Shown one piece after another: positions 47,301-57,000 of a stretch of DNA of 64,000 nucleotides. The translations under genes were made by a program, and so were the position numbers. Every line of letters begins with the position of its first letter. Position 1 is the first letter of the stretch. The stretch comes from Membranipora membranacea. Taxonomy: Eukaryota; Bryozoa; Gymnolaemata; Cheilostomatida; Membraniporidae. The stretch lies in assembly GCA_914767715.1 (NCBI GenBank), contig OU612065.1, positions 18,538,001 through 18,602,000 of the forward strand, given 5' to 3'. The notes under the pieces are model-generated. The model worked only from the letters and a program-made list of their open reading frames with translations. It had not been told where the DNA came from and did no database searches.

Positions 47301-50300
47301 ACAGCAGTTAACATAAGGGTCCGCCTTCATGCATCCGCACATATCCTATGATGATCATGTATACATATGTGGTGTTCTGTGAGCCAGGAAATGGACGGAA
47401 AAAGTTAGAAAACTACAAATTATTCTCAATGAATAGCAAAGTATACTGCAGGACAGAGGCAAAAAATGAGCAGTAGCACCAGCAAGTCCATTGCAAAAAT
47501 AATGAACGATGTGATAAATGCGTATTTGAATAATAGATTTGGTTTGTACAGGGAGATAGAGACTCCTTAGTTTGTATAGAAGAATGAGAGCACACTAGGA
47601 GTTATGTCCTCAAACAAAGTGAGGAGATAACTACGCATCTAAAGATCTAATTGTCTTCACCAGATACCCTTGTTATTAACCTAGCGTTGTAGTTAATGCG
47701 ACTACTTAGAGCCATCACTGCAGGCAGATGTCATACTTTGGCATGCACACACATTGGTGGTAGGTTTATATCAAGCTTCACATATTCGACTATATATATA
47801 TAACATTACAATCATTTTTTTTGGACAAAATGTAGAGGCCAAAATCATGTAAAGGATGATTGAGCAGTTACCTTTCTGCGATTCTAAAACATTTCATATT
47901 TAGAGCAGTGAGTTAGTAAGTTGGTTAAAAGCAGCACATCAGTTAGAAAATCCATGATGTATTGAGTTAAATATGTTATAGAAGCAAGATCAGCACAATT
48001 CAATAGCCTAATTTCAAAGTTCAAAGAAGTGACACCTTCATAAAATGTGGAAGGATAATCTATGTGGCTAGAGCTTGCACTGGTTATGATGTTATTGCAT
48101 TATAATTCCCGAACATCGCGTGGACTGCCCCAAACAAGCTAAGCGCATGTATTGAGGACATTAGTTGATATTCACTAACCTGGTGAATGTGTGGTACAGT
48201 GAAGGGTCCTGGCTCTGTTAATTCACCAAATATAGTTGCATACTCGTTGAGAAGTTTGCATACTATCTCATTTGTTACTCCCTGGTCTCTTAGTCCTTCA
48301 ATCCCTGAAGAACATCTGTAAGGGAAAAAAGACAGGTATATAATCATAAAAGAAATAAGTCGTCATAAATATCCTCTAATATTATCCATACCCTATACAG
48401 TAAGATGATTTTCATTAACTTGGTTTCATCTAAATCATATACCATTACAGCAAGAAAACCAAGAAGCCACAAATTGGATAAGAAGAGCCTAACCTTTCAA
48501 ATCCTAAATGTGTAACAAATTTATAGTGTACGTCAGGAGTATTTAGATTAAAAAAATGTGAAGCTCACCCTCCCTGCTCACATGCTTACAAAGATGTGAA
48601 ATATGGAGTTGTGCTGTCTAGTACAGTAAACATGCCAAGGAAAGACAATTCTGTTATATATTTTTGCCTATCAGATTAATGTTCAATTCAATTACATCAA
48701 GGTGTTACCAGTAGAGTAAACCAGATATGAATGAAGTACTGCTAAATTAGCAGGTTGACAGTGTTCTTGAAATGTATTTCAAGTTGATAGGACTAAAAAA
48801 TAATTCCTGCCGGAAAAAGGACAATAGTTATGTTCAATGAGACCGGTAACATATTTCCCAGCGTTAATTTTCATGGCTGGTTTTGAGAGTCGCTAAAGAC
48901 CCATCCTCAGGTTAGCAATCCGGTCTGAGAACAGGTGAATTATTTTTCTTTCTGATTTGTAGTGTTCAGCAAACAAAAGTGTAATTTTCTTCTTGCATTG
49001 TTTGTTTCGTATCAAAATTTTTCAACTGTGTTAGAATGAGAGCTATCAGCGCTGCTAGATTACACTTTTATTGTTGGGTTAGGTTGTAAACTGACCCTTC
49101 TATTGTATATAATAGCTATTGAATTAGATTGAATCATTGATTCCAAAATATTTCATTCTGATGTAGAAAACAACAGCTATTATATGGGTAGAAAGAAAAG
49201 TATGAACTTTTCACATGGATAAAATGAAGTGGGTGTTTTCAGAGTTCTTAATTAAATTTGCAGGCCAACCTTTATGGGCCCACAAAAATCCATACCCTAG
49301 GTATTTTTGATAAATCGATGTAGCATTATACCGAATTTGAGAATGGGCTTTGTATCTAGTTAACACTTATAGTGCTACGATTTGCCCAAGTTTTGAAATA
49401 TTCACAATCAGCTTCGTTATGTTCTGATAATCATCCTGATATTTAATAAGATGACTGAGAGCCTCAATATGGTTGCATGTCGAGTTATGCGATTTAAATG
49501 ACTGGACAAACCAAATTTCTGGCCAAGTTTTCAGTACGTCATTCCCTGTGCACCTCATTTAACCATTGTTGGCATCGCAAACTTAACAAGGTAACGGTTT
49601 CTTACCTGAACAAGTTGGGTCCAAACACTATGGCCAATCCCATAGGAGACATCTTATTGCTTTCTTTGGCTGCTACATCAACTAAAAACCTGTAAAAAAA
49701 ACAACACAAACAAATTGATGAGTATTGCTTCAATCAGACAACCCACATGGGGATTGAATTTCAAATGGCTCCGCTTATGTTGAGACTGTGTCCTTAAATC
49801 CCAGAGCATGGAATAATCATTCAGGACATCCTCCTGATATAAAATTTCAACAATGAAATCAGAAATAAAAAAAGGAATGTTCACCTAAAAATATGACTGT
49901 GTTATCAATATCATGATATGTATGACAGACGGATGATCCACCAGGATAATAGTATAGGCAGGATAGTATAAAGATACATTACAAGCTACTCTTGCAGCCT
50001 TGATACATATTTAGAATACCAATACAGTCTTATTAGCAATGTATATGATATGATAAGATATGACTGTCATCTCATCAGTCAATTATGGATAAACTTTGAG
50101 ATAAAAGGCAGCATAACTCAGGGAGATCAATCTTATAAGATATTCATGAGCTGTTGGTGTTAGTCATGTCACAATCTCTGGGGAGGACACATGATACATT
50201 CATCTTATATACTCTACTGTCCGTGTTGACTTTGTTATAAACTGCTATGTATTGTGATAACTGGGGAGAAAGAAAAAAACATCAATACTCTTGATTGAAT

Positions 50301-52794
50301 ACCAATACAATTTGCACTTATGATCTAACTTAACCCCATCCAGCTAAATCCAATGTAATTAGGAGACAGCGTCTTATTGCATTGTAGGTGTGAGATGTTT
50401 AGCAAGACTAGCTAGCTGCTTGATGAGAAGTAGCAATGTGCTGGAGGACATCATTTTTACTCAATGTTTAGTTAATGAGGTGAACTATTCGCGGAATAGA
50501 ATTCAAACCTGCCAAACAATTACGATTGGACAACATGTCTCTTACGGCATCATGATTGTCCTTCAAACTAGTTGGTTGGCAGGTTTTCTAAAGGAGTAAA
50601 TGATCTTTGCATGTTACAAGTTTTAATAATCCGTCAAAGGCGGCATTAGTATATTGTTGCTGACCTCTAAAATCAACAGCTCTCTGATCGCAGCGGCGGA
50701 AATGCAACAATACAATCAGCTAAATTATTACAAACCTGATAATATATTTGAGAGTATCATAATGCGGCTTTGGCAAATCGTCTAAGAGTATTTTCAACTT
50801 TCTTATGCACTCCGCTTTATCTTGTTTACACACTGAAATAAAGATAAAACAGCCAAATGTTTATCGGCAATTAGAGACCAAACAGCATGCTCAACTTTAC
50901 AACAATATATTTTTCCAGTTCAGGTTCAGTCAGGGATAAGAATGGTTCTTTGTTTCACCATTAAATGAACTCATGCAAAAGTCGACTACATGTATAATAT
51001 ACTGCTAGAGTCAGTAAGTTTAACAGGACACCAATCATGAGACAGCGAGGGTTCAGATCAATCGAGATCAAACTCAATTATGTTATCTCTAACGGATTAA
51101 TGTCAGCAAACACCAGTGCAGACTGAGTCACATATCAACTTATTTCATTTTACGGTCGACCTGCCATCTTACAGCAACTTTAGGGGACACCTTAGCTTAG
51201 CATAGTAGTTAACTCACTAACAGCAGACATTCTAGCAGAGAGTGTAGAACAAACACAGTGTAGGCCTACTTACCTTCCTGACAGTGAACAAACTTGCTGG
51301 TCATACCCTCAGGTATCACAGATTCAGGAAGCTCCCTTAGGAAGAGTTTCAGTAGACCAGCTACTGCAAATATATCTTCTGATGATTCTAAATCTGCATC
51401 TGCATGCTTCTCAAAACATTCCTTGAGTTTTTCGATGACACGAGCGTTTCCATTTACTCGGAATATACCTTCTTCCTCCATTCCTGTAATATTGACCCAG
51501 AAATAGGAGTAGTGAATAGCAGATTCATACAGAAAAATTTAATATTCGACCCTTGGGAATTAACATCTTCTCACTGGTCAAGATGGGGTTCTTCTGGCAG
51601 CGTTTTGGGTTTATCATGTCCAAATAAGAAATGGGCTTATCCACGGCCATAACCGCAGGGCATAGTCACAGGAGAATGTTCACAGATATCCGTACATCGT
51701 CTCGGGATTAAGTAGCTTTATCAAAATCAATATAACAAGTATATCAATTCAGGAAATCTGACAGCTAAGTAGATGGAGAAAGTCAGCAAAGGTCAGGCAT
51801 GAGGCCAAGAAGGAACATTTATAGCTGGACCCGTATTCATGACACTTTAATTACACTGAAGACCATTAACAGAAATGCTGACAGAGTAACCAATTGTAGA
51901 AGCCATAAACACGACAGCACTCAAGAAAGAATGCCGCCTCACTCTAAATTCTCTGAGAAGTGGCCTTGAAAGTTCAGCACCCCATAGGTGTGCTGTAATC
52001 GGCAACATGAAATGTTTACTCCGCTGCCTAATGATATGGGATGAGTAAAATATTAGCTACATTTTGAGCTGCTAATTGGGAGAGTACATCACTTTCACAT
52101 AGTTTTCCCATAGATTATATTATGATGGTAAGACAATCAGTTTGTACATGAATGTACAGGTAGGCCTGTGTTGGAAAGTGTGAACTTTCTGCCATGGTGC
52201 AGAAGCAAAGACAACAGCTGATTGGTGAGGCTTACCACAAATTATGTGGGCAAAACCAAAATCCCCATGCATAGGCCCAAGGATGAGTCAGGATACTGTC
52301 TGTGATACTCATTTAATGCGGAACTAGCATCCCATAAATATTTTCTCACACAAAATCGAGGGTCTACCTAAGAGCCATGTTGACTGATTGATAGGGTGTG
52401 TAGCTTTCATTAATAATCAGCTATGTAGTTGTTATACCAGATGCATTAACCTATAAACAAACCATCAAAAAGAAAGTATACACATCACTCATTATCAAAA
52501 GGTTGATGCTTAACCGAGTTTGCTTAGTTCACAGCTTTACAAAACCGAGAGTGATGGTGTAGGCCCAAGGGTGAAAGCTCCCTTACCGTTGGCAAATATG
52601 AATCTGCAGATACGATCCACAATGAACGGCACAAGTGCCGAGTGATGAGAGTTGCCATTCTCTAGAGGTAGATTTGCGGAGTGAGGCCTAGTTTTTACTA
52701 AATCATCCAAAGATACACCAAAAACTTTTGGAGTAACTACGCCATTTTTCCTCCTGCCAAGAGGAGAGTTGAGCACTTGTCTGAGTCTATCCAT
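34891..52794 (-). CDS. FAM13A: FAM13 family RhoGAP protein, complete, 21 exons
   Basis: Minus-strand coding exons, 5' to 3': 52587-52794, 51274-51483, 50736-50832, 49606-49689, 48180-48315, 47030-47110, 46063-46202, 45558-45775, 44972-45072, 44368-44450, 43593-43881, 42624-42957, 42150-42236, 41692-41853, 41256-41396, 40295-40494, 39119-39202, 38357-38458, 37301-37461, 36026-36182, 34891-34950. They sum to 3135 nt (1044 residues plus stop) with phase intact at all 20 junctions; human FAM13A is about 1020. The architecture matches FAM13A: N-terminal RhoGAP, long disordered middle, several conserved C-terminal charged helices. Vertebrates have FAM13A, B and C; this may be their single pro-orthologue, so the A suffix is nominal. 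FAM13A is linked in humans to lung disease and Wnt/beta-catenin turnover. The ATG at 52792-52794 has a good context (AACATGG), but its exon is open to an acceptor at 52837, so an upstream coding exon cannot be excluded. Confidence 0.92.
35871..36025. repeat. 16-bp minisatellite containing the FAM13 exon 36026-36182 donor
   Basis: On the plus strand acttac recurs at 35887, 35903, 35919, 35993 and 36020, with variants near 35934, 35950 and 35966, giving a period close to 16 bases. On the transcribed strand each acttac reads GTAAGT. The copy at 36020-36025 is the actual 5' splice site of the exon ending at 36026, so the intron opens with serial donor-like motifs. Confidence 0.85.
36991..37024. 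repeat. Perfect 34-bp palindrome
   Basis: atcacagagtaaggata (36991-37007) is followed at once by its exact reverse complement, with no loop. It is intronic in FAM13, about 280 bases from the donor repeat at 37131-37313. Confidence 0.9.
37131..37313. repeat. Degenerate repeat duplicating the FAM13 exon 37301-37461 splice donor
   Basis: The block cacaccacggtcccatactc at 37141 (continuing acacagggaga) recurs at 37279 with two changes in 31 bases, offset 138. The second copy contains the exon's true donor boundary at 37300/37301, so the first copy is a duplicate exon end plus donor at 37162/37163. Other actcac (GTGAGT) motifs lie at 37138-37143 and 37257-37262. Confidence 0.85.
37462..41255. other. 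FAM13 introns in the C-terminal half
   Basis: Introns 37462-38356, 38459-39118, 39203-40294 and 40495-41255 flank the short conserved exons. I see only AT-rich sequence and a four-unit atac run at 38283-38298. Confidence 0.5.
41692..47110 (-). CDS. FAM13A: FAM13 disordered middle region exons
   Basis: Nine exons from 47030-47110 to 41692-41853 encode Pro-, Ser-, Asn- and Gln-rich sequence. They include a proline run after ARPPPPKFTDN, a PMTSLSQEFMRG segment, two PKPRxxxxS-type repeats (PPKPKPRTKSAPARHG and PQPKPRVNRQNS, possible SH3 or 14-3-3 ligands) and a basic FKKPKGPTKRVPRRQKS segment that could be a nuclear signal. Exons 42150-42236 and 41692-41853 both begin and end in phase 1, and 47030-47110 is phase 0/0, so any of these could be skipped without a frameshift. 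Conservation here is weak; support comes from unbroken phase and splice sites. Confidence 0.85.
44762..44857. repeat. Inverted repeat with perfect 16-bp arms
   Basis: aagtgctcaaactctg (44762-44777) and its exact complement cagagtttgagcactt (44842-44857) bound a 64-base middle that has some further internal pairing (tggtagt with actacca). It is about 96 bases in all and resembles a small non-autonomous DNA element. Confidence 0.8.
47872..47883 (-). other. FAM13A: Candidate 12-nt microexon of FAM13
   Basis: On the minus strand an ATGTTTTAG acceptor is followed by AATCGCAGAAAG and a GTAACT donor. The 12 bases encode Asn-Arg-Arg-Lys in phase 0, exactly the phase between exons 48180-48315 and 47030-47110. 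The downstream exon opens with the similar Asn-Arg-Glu-Lys (AATCGAGAAAAG, 10 of 12 bases equal). Inclusion would add four residues without a frameshift. It is seen only as splice-site and phase fit, and could be a chance match. Confidence 0.35.
48180..52794 (-). CDS. FAM13A: FAM13 RhoGAP domain exons
   Basis: Five exons (52587-52794, 51274-51483, 50736-50832, 49606-49689, 48180-48315) encode residues 1-245. The RhoGAP domain runs from about residue 23 (KVFGVSLDDL) to about 230. The arginine-finger motif EEEGIFRVNG places the catalytic-type Arg at about residue 78. Further hallmarks are LLKLFLRELPESVIP, ILLDDLPKPHYDTLKYI and NKMSPMGLAIVFGPNLFR, all core RhoGAP helices. The Arg finger and the Asn of the NKMSP motif are present, so GTPase-activating activity is plausible, but whether FAM13 proteins are active GAPs is unsettled. 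The last exon holds GLRDQGVTNEIVCKLL, close to FAM13A's segment after the domain core. Confidence 0.93.
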
Positions 52795-52836
52795 GTTAGC
52801 TGTCAAAGTTAGCAGGTGTGTGGCATAGTGTCGATG

Positions 52837-53972
52837 CTGAAACAAAAACAAGGTAAATTCAAGTATTTATGCAAGAAAAGACTCGTGAATGTGTATGAGC
52901 TGCTCATCGAGACATTCCGGTATAGATAGCATTTAGAATTGCTCAATGTTTCCTCCCAGTAGATGTCTTTCATGGATGGTACCGGCTAATGGTGATGGCC
53001 AGCAGGATTCAGTACGCTACTTTAAAATTAAGTTCGGATATTTAGAATCATATGCCAATCCACGTACAGGCATTCATGACCAAAGCATCCCGGTACAACG
53101 CCCTTCTGTTGCAAGACATGTCCTTGTGCCTTTCTGCTGACAATCCCCTTTCTATATCCCTATATATTAATGGTGTGTCAGGTGGTTTATTGCCCACTTT
53201 GAAGTAGTACATCCATTTGCAGTAGTAAGTTTGGGCCTACTAACTTACTACAGTCAGCAAATAGGTTATTAACTTGTTGGCGGAAAGAGGAATGAATTGA
53301 ATAGGGTTTGTTGCATGACTGTGCTTTGAAAAGTGACTTGAGTAATCTAATCTCTCTGATGGTAAGTAAAAGTGGAGTACAATAGAATGTAGGTAGGCTC
53401 AACTGCCACACATTTTTATGATATCAACACACACAGCTACCTTTTACTCACTGGCAACAATACTGCACCAAGTGCATGATGATCATCTGTAGCACAGCAG
53501 GGTGTCACAGGTAACACATGATAAACAGCAGCCAGGACTCTTTCACAACAATCACAGAGTGAGAGAGATTGTAAAGTTAAAATTAAAGTTTGTTACAGTA
53601 CCTGTTCCTGTCCTAGGCCAGACAAAAGATCATTTACAATCAGCAACAATAACAATGATTAAAACGATACAGAAATACTCACATTATTTGTCTCTCATGG
53701 ATAACACCAGTTCATATGTGGTTCAATAATTTCAATCCAAAATGGCAATTATTTGATGGCAAAGGACAGTAAATTCATTCAGAAAACCACCTGTTCCACT
53801 TCAATGTGCTCCAAAAATGTTTGTGTGTTACCAACCCACAGCCTTTCAATCTGAATTATGATTGGTCAGAATTCAGCGTCAGAGGGCGCTTGAGGGCACT
53901 TGGAGCACCTTGAAGGTCAATCAACAAACTCCACTCATCATAATGCTGTTGCTGCTCTTCTAGAGTGGAAGG
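52837..53972. promoter_or_regulatory. Shared upstream region of FAM13 and MPRIP
   Basis: About 1.1 kb separates the acceptor before the FAM13 start exon (TTGTTTCAG ending at 52837, minus strand) from the MPRIP ATG. The part next to MPRIP is more GC-rich, with a CCAAT box on the minus strand (attgg, 53861-53865) and two similar gagggc(g/a)c-type motifs at about 53881-53900. No TATA box stands out. FAM13 must have at least one 5' untranslated exon here or further right, so its own start may even lie inside MPRIP. Confidence 0.4.
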
Positions 53973-54083
53973 ATGGCAGCCCGCTGCCGAAAGTTTGTTC
54001 CAAATCTTTTTAACAAAACAAAATGTCAAAGCTGCTTTGGTGCCAAAGAAGCACATTCAGCAGAAGCACTAGAATCAAGCAAG
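53973..54083 (+). CDS. MPRIP: MPRIP first coding exon, cysteine motif
   Basis: The exon encodes 37 residues starting [18 protein letters not shown], with Cys residues spaced as in vertebrate MPRIP (Cys-Arg-Lys-Phe, then Lys-Cys-x-x-Cys-Phe). The region before the first PH domain contributes to actin association in MPRIP. The donor is AAG/GTAAGA in phase 0. Confidence 0.9.
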
Positions 54084-57000
54084 GTAAGATATTACTATTT
54101 CATTCACTACTTGATGATGAGTGACAATGATGTTGTTGTTGTTGTACATGGTCATGATAAATAGGTAACAGAGTAGTGATCCTATTCAATTTCCATTATA
54201 TTGGCCTTGAAATAAGTGCATTGTTGGATTGTGCTTCATTCCCTGCTTTCATAGAAAGATAATGAGAGGATCAATGGTTACTGCAGGTTCTTCCTAGCTA
54301 GAAGAAGGGACTGTAGACCAGTCCTGCCATTTCATTTTTACATATAGGTCCTATACTACATTACGCTTACAGCGCTCATCAGCATGAGCCTTGCCAAGAA
54401 GATTCTGCAATTTTGTACCGACATTTTAGTGCCCAACACTACACTCACCTCTTTGCCGATAGGCCGGTCGCTAGATTAGTTTAAGTGGTGGGACTACTAG
54501 CAATGTCATAGAGTTAGCGTTTAGATTCCTATATATATCGGCTGGGACAAGGCCACGACATCCAATCAGGTATAACATCAACAGGATTGGATAGTATCTT
54601 GCGATCCTGAGTTTGACGCTCTACCAACTGAGCTATCCCTGATCCCTCTAACCTCCATCAGCCATCACATATAAGCTTGAAATGTGGATAGCAAAAATCT
54701 GACAACTTTTCTCTCCTCCATTGATTTGCCCATCTCCAGGCTAAGTTGCCTGTTCGCTTGCCAATCAATTCAGAATGTAAAACGATGCTTGATCATATTG
54801 TAATCCAGATTGGACATGACATCTGCAAGACCTTGCCATTGCTGGTATTCCCATGCGATGACATTGGACAGGTAGTGTGAGGTGTGATCACCTGCTGCTC
54901 GCTGACAGACATAATGGCATGGATTTATTGATATCGATGCATGCAGTTGTTATCCTTTCCTTGCAAGGCAAACACATTTTTGTTGCCTCTGTCAGCAGCG
55001 CACTTGCAGCGATGTTGTCCGTCTGTGTTGCCCTACTCCTAGCCCTGTGACACTGGAGTATTACTGTGGACTATGAATACGAACAAGGATTAAACACATA
55101 AATATACAAGCCTTGATATTATGAGAATGAGTGCTTGAAACTTGTATTGGGCCTTAGTTGGACCTGAGGCACATATGCTACGCTGTTAATCCGCATGTAG
55201 TGTATACATGTACTTAGTGATTTGTTGGGCTATGCACATCTGGACATATTTGTGCCCCCTATTCAGATTGACATGCTCAATTCGTGTCCTGCTTTGGGCA
55301 CCCAAAAGTAGTGTATGCCAACAACGCTAACTTTTGTGAGCCTTCAGAAAATTTATTACAAAAAACTTGTAGCATTGTGTGAATTCATTGTTTGATTTCA
55401 TCTTTTACAGGCTGCGAGGAAAATATCAAAATGTGCGTTTTTATTCGTATCTCCAGATTTGGATTTTAGTAACCCTCTGCAAAGAACTAAGGTGAGAACC
55501 TCCCTTATTTCATCACACGAGAACATGTGATCATCAAATAGAGTTATGTGATCCTATTCTTGTGCCGATTGTTCTCAAACCCTCTCATTATATACATCAA
55601 ATTTGAGGATGTTTGGCTTCAGACGTTTGACAGGCTTCAATACGCCTTGTCATTATGAATTTAGGATAGTGTTCTGCACAACTTTGAAACTTAAATTTGA
55701 CCTGGATCATATGGCTGGTAAGCTGTAGCTTATACATGAAAGTGAAGATTAAAATGTGGACATTAAATAACCAGGTTTGCTAATGATGTGTGCATTCATC
55801 CGGATTGTTTTGAAATGACAATAATTATCATACTTGTTTAGTGATTCATATCTATTTCCGAGTTTTCATTGCACAATAACAATGCAAATAGCCATATTTA
55901 TCAACTATTGTGTGTAATATTATATTAAATACTTTATTATTTGTGATGGAATGCCCATTAATTATAGAGTTCAAGCTGATACCTGCAATTGGAAATGAGC
56001 TCATGTTCATCAGGCATTTTCTACTTCCCGCCAAAGGCATCCGAAGTCTCACCTGTCAAAGTCTGAATCATGAACACCACTCCAGTCTCCCATATCAAGG
56101 AGTTGGAAGTCAAACCTTTGGACGTATTAAAGATTAGGATACGGCACTTTTGAGTTGTGATCTATTAGTCATGGACCTCGTAAATTAAACTTGAAATCAC
56201 TCCTGTTTTGTTTCATTTCAGCGTTGGCAGAGAAGATTTTTTATTTTATATGATGACGGGGAGCTTACATACTCTGTCGATGATAATGTAAGTCCTTATT
56301 TTATGGGTCAAGCTGAGTTTGTAGTTGTGGCACCTGATTGGCCAAAACATCACAGGCAATAACTTTCGCTAGTCATTTTTGTATGATATGGGGGGGGGGG
56401 GGGGTGCTGCATTCTTTATGCATTCAGTACATAAACTTAATAGTTTATAGTTCTTTTATTAAATCTATGATTCAGCTGAGTTCACTGGTGAAATTATAGG
56501 TCTCCTGGTATTCATATCAACGTCATTGGCAGTGGAATGCTGTATGTATTTTCCTGGTAGGGTGTCCCATTTGATACCTTTACTTGTCACATTGAATTTC
56601 GGTGATTTGGAAAGCAGCCATAACCAATAAATATGGTGTGATGGGGGTTAATGTATTTACATTACCTGGTAGAATACTAGATTCTTGAGATCAATTAAGT
56701 CGAGGTTAGAATTGCTGCTTGGTGGTGGTGGTCAAAAAATGTCATGATCATCATTATATTCAAAAGCAACTCCCTTTTTATAATAACAAACAGCTTTTTC
56801 TAATTGATTCAGAGTAAAAAGGCTGACCATAAAATAGATAGACTACAGTAGCTTTGTTAAGTGCACTGTGTGATAAAATCAAATTTGTTTGAGTTGATTG
56901 ATAGCGAAATGCTATTTTGTGAAATTTGAAGCCTGCAGTCTAAAGGCTGCAGACATGATAATACGCTGGATGGTTTATCTGATTGAGCATGTATTGTTAC

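Larger units (their letters stand above)
42958..52586. other. FAM13 introns in the N-terminal and middle parts
   Basis: Introns from about 440 nt to 1.3 kb lie between the listed exons; they hold the candidate microexon at 47872-47883 and the hairpin at 44762-44857. Frames on the opposite strand inside the RhoGAP exons are shadows. I see no other gene. Confidence 0.5.

Noticed and set aside
54598-54650. Functional tRNA gene
   Set aside because: The anticodon stem and T arm do not form and no B box follows the A box.
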